A DNA stretch of 64,000 nucleotides from DATARH01 sp036008175. GTDB taxonomy: Bacteria; Pseudomonadota; Alphaproteobacteria; ATCC43930; CGMCC-115725. Each line of letters opens with the position of its first letter. Within the stretch, counting starts at the first letter, position 1. Of the stretch, positions 61,408 through 64,000 are shown piece after piece. The position numbers and the translations under genes are program-made. The stretch is from assembly GCA_036008175.1 (NCBI GenBank), contig DASYOB010000059.1, forward strand, positions 1 to 64,000, in the 5' to 3' direction. Under the pieces are notes generated by a model, which worked only from the letters and a program-made list of their open reading frames with translations, did not search any database and had not been told where the DNA came from.

Positions 61408-63627
<2,220 letters not shown>

Positions 63628-63639
63628 ACGACAGCTCGA

Positions 63640-64000
63640 TCAGGGGCTGTCGAGCAGCGCCGCGAATTGGGCGGCGGCGGCGATGTCTTCGGCCAGCGCC
63701 CGACGCCGCGCAGCGGCCTCCGCATCCTCGCCCCAGGCCTCGATCTGAAACGTCTCGTCGAGCTGCGCGGCGGCGAATGCGCCCTCGGCATCGAGCTGTC
63801 CTTCAAACAAGGCGAGCGCGATGACGAGAGAGCCGCAGGCCCCCGTCAAAGTGTGCAGCGCGGTCAGGTGGAAATCGTCCTGCGCAGCGATAACCGCAGT
63901 GAGGGCGTTGAGCGCCTCCGGCGATTGCCGCGTCGGGATGACGCCTGACGTAACCGAGAGCGGCGCGTCGTAGCGCAGCATCGTCCAGTCGACGAGCGGG
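63640..64000 (-). CDS. ATP12-family F1-ATPase assembly chaperone, 5' end beyond the window
   Basis: About 120 C-terminal residues. The reading PLVDWTMLRYDAPLSVTSGV runs to the window edge, and the ALHTLTGACGSLVIALALFEGQLDAE block and EAWGEDAEAAARRRALAEDI tail are characteristic of ATP12 (ATPAF2), which chaperones the F1 alpha subunit. The start codon lies outside. This family is largely restricted to alphaproteobacteria and mitochondria, which supports the taxonomic call. Confidence 0.85.
   Translation of the reverse strand, partial: PLVDWTMLRYDAPLSVTSGVIPTRQSPEALNALTAVIAAQDDFHLTALHTLTGACGSLVIALALFEGQLDAEGAFAAAQLDETFQIEAWGEDAEAAARRRALAEDIAAAAQFAALLDSP

Overview
The window is GC-rich chromosomal DNA from an alphaproteobacterium, most likely Rhodospirillales-like. 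This is inferred from gene content and order, not from a database match. The supporting markers are an ATP12-type F1-ATPase assembly chaperone at the right edge (a family of alphaproteobacteria and mitochondria), the block hflK-hflC-DUF2065-degP facing serB and miaA-ilvB-ilvH-ilvC, a sucC-sucD-sucA-sucB-lpd run, a DUF1272 zinc protein, and several families of intergenic palindromic repeats.

Layout. 0-1.5 kb: a formyltransferase and a DUF4160/DUF2442 pair whose first gene is frameshifted. 1.5-7.4 kb (minus): miaA, ilvB, ilvH, ilvC and glgA, covering tRNA modification, branched-chain amino-acid synthesis and glycogen synthase. 7.4-13.8 kb: serB, then the membrane protein-quality module degP, DUF2065, hflC and hflK, then the Fe-S carrier ATPase mrp/apbC. 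13.8-18.3 kb: repeat-rich DNA, a DUF1272 protein, a two-subunit Rieske oxygenase and a beta-hydroxyacid dehydrogenase. 17.7-25.8 kb (minus): an efflux operon of one adaptor, two tandem RND pumps and a terminal MarR gene. 26-29.8 kb: a class III CoA-transferase, a small secreted Tyr/Pro/Trp-rich protein and a class III cyclase with TolB-like and TPR parts. 29.9-34.9 kb (minus): a UbiH-like hydroxylase followed by a polyamine ABC transporter whose last permease has an in-frame stop. 35-43.6 kb (plus): TCA-cycle genes sucC, sucD, sucA, sucB and lpd, with a foreign-looking DUF2971-like gene between sucD and sucA and a palindromic repeat inserted in frame in the sucB linker. 43.6-50.7 kb: an accessory catabolic region (LLM flavin monooxygenase, alpha/beta hydrolase, acyl-CoA ligase, YccF, CoA-transferase, 4,5-dihydroxyphthalate decarboxylase-like protein, beta-hydroxyacid dehydrogenase) with three disrupted genes. 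50.9-53.2 kb: map, a CinA/MoaB-like protein and a tRNA-Leu(UAA) gene split by a 226-nt group I intron. 53.3-61.3 kb: accessory DNA with a PAS-like protein, two possible tiny membrane proteins, remnants of two transporters, an MFS carrier and two unrelated solute-binding proteins. 61.4-64 kb: glgX and the partial ATP12 gene.

The strongest special features are the tRNA-Leu group I intron, for which P1, P2, P3, P6, P7, P8 and P9-type pairings can all be read off, and the repeat inside sucB. Five genes are interrupted: DUF4160, the potI-like permease, the LLM monooxygenase, the hydrolase and YccF. Each needs only one or two small changes to be restored, so they are either recent pseudogenes or consensus errors in a draft or metagenomic assembly. 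No CRISPR array, integrase, transposase or prophage was seen.
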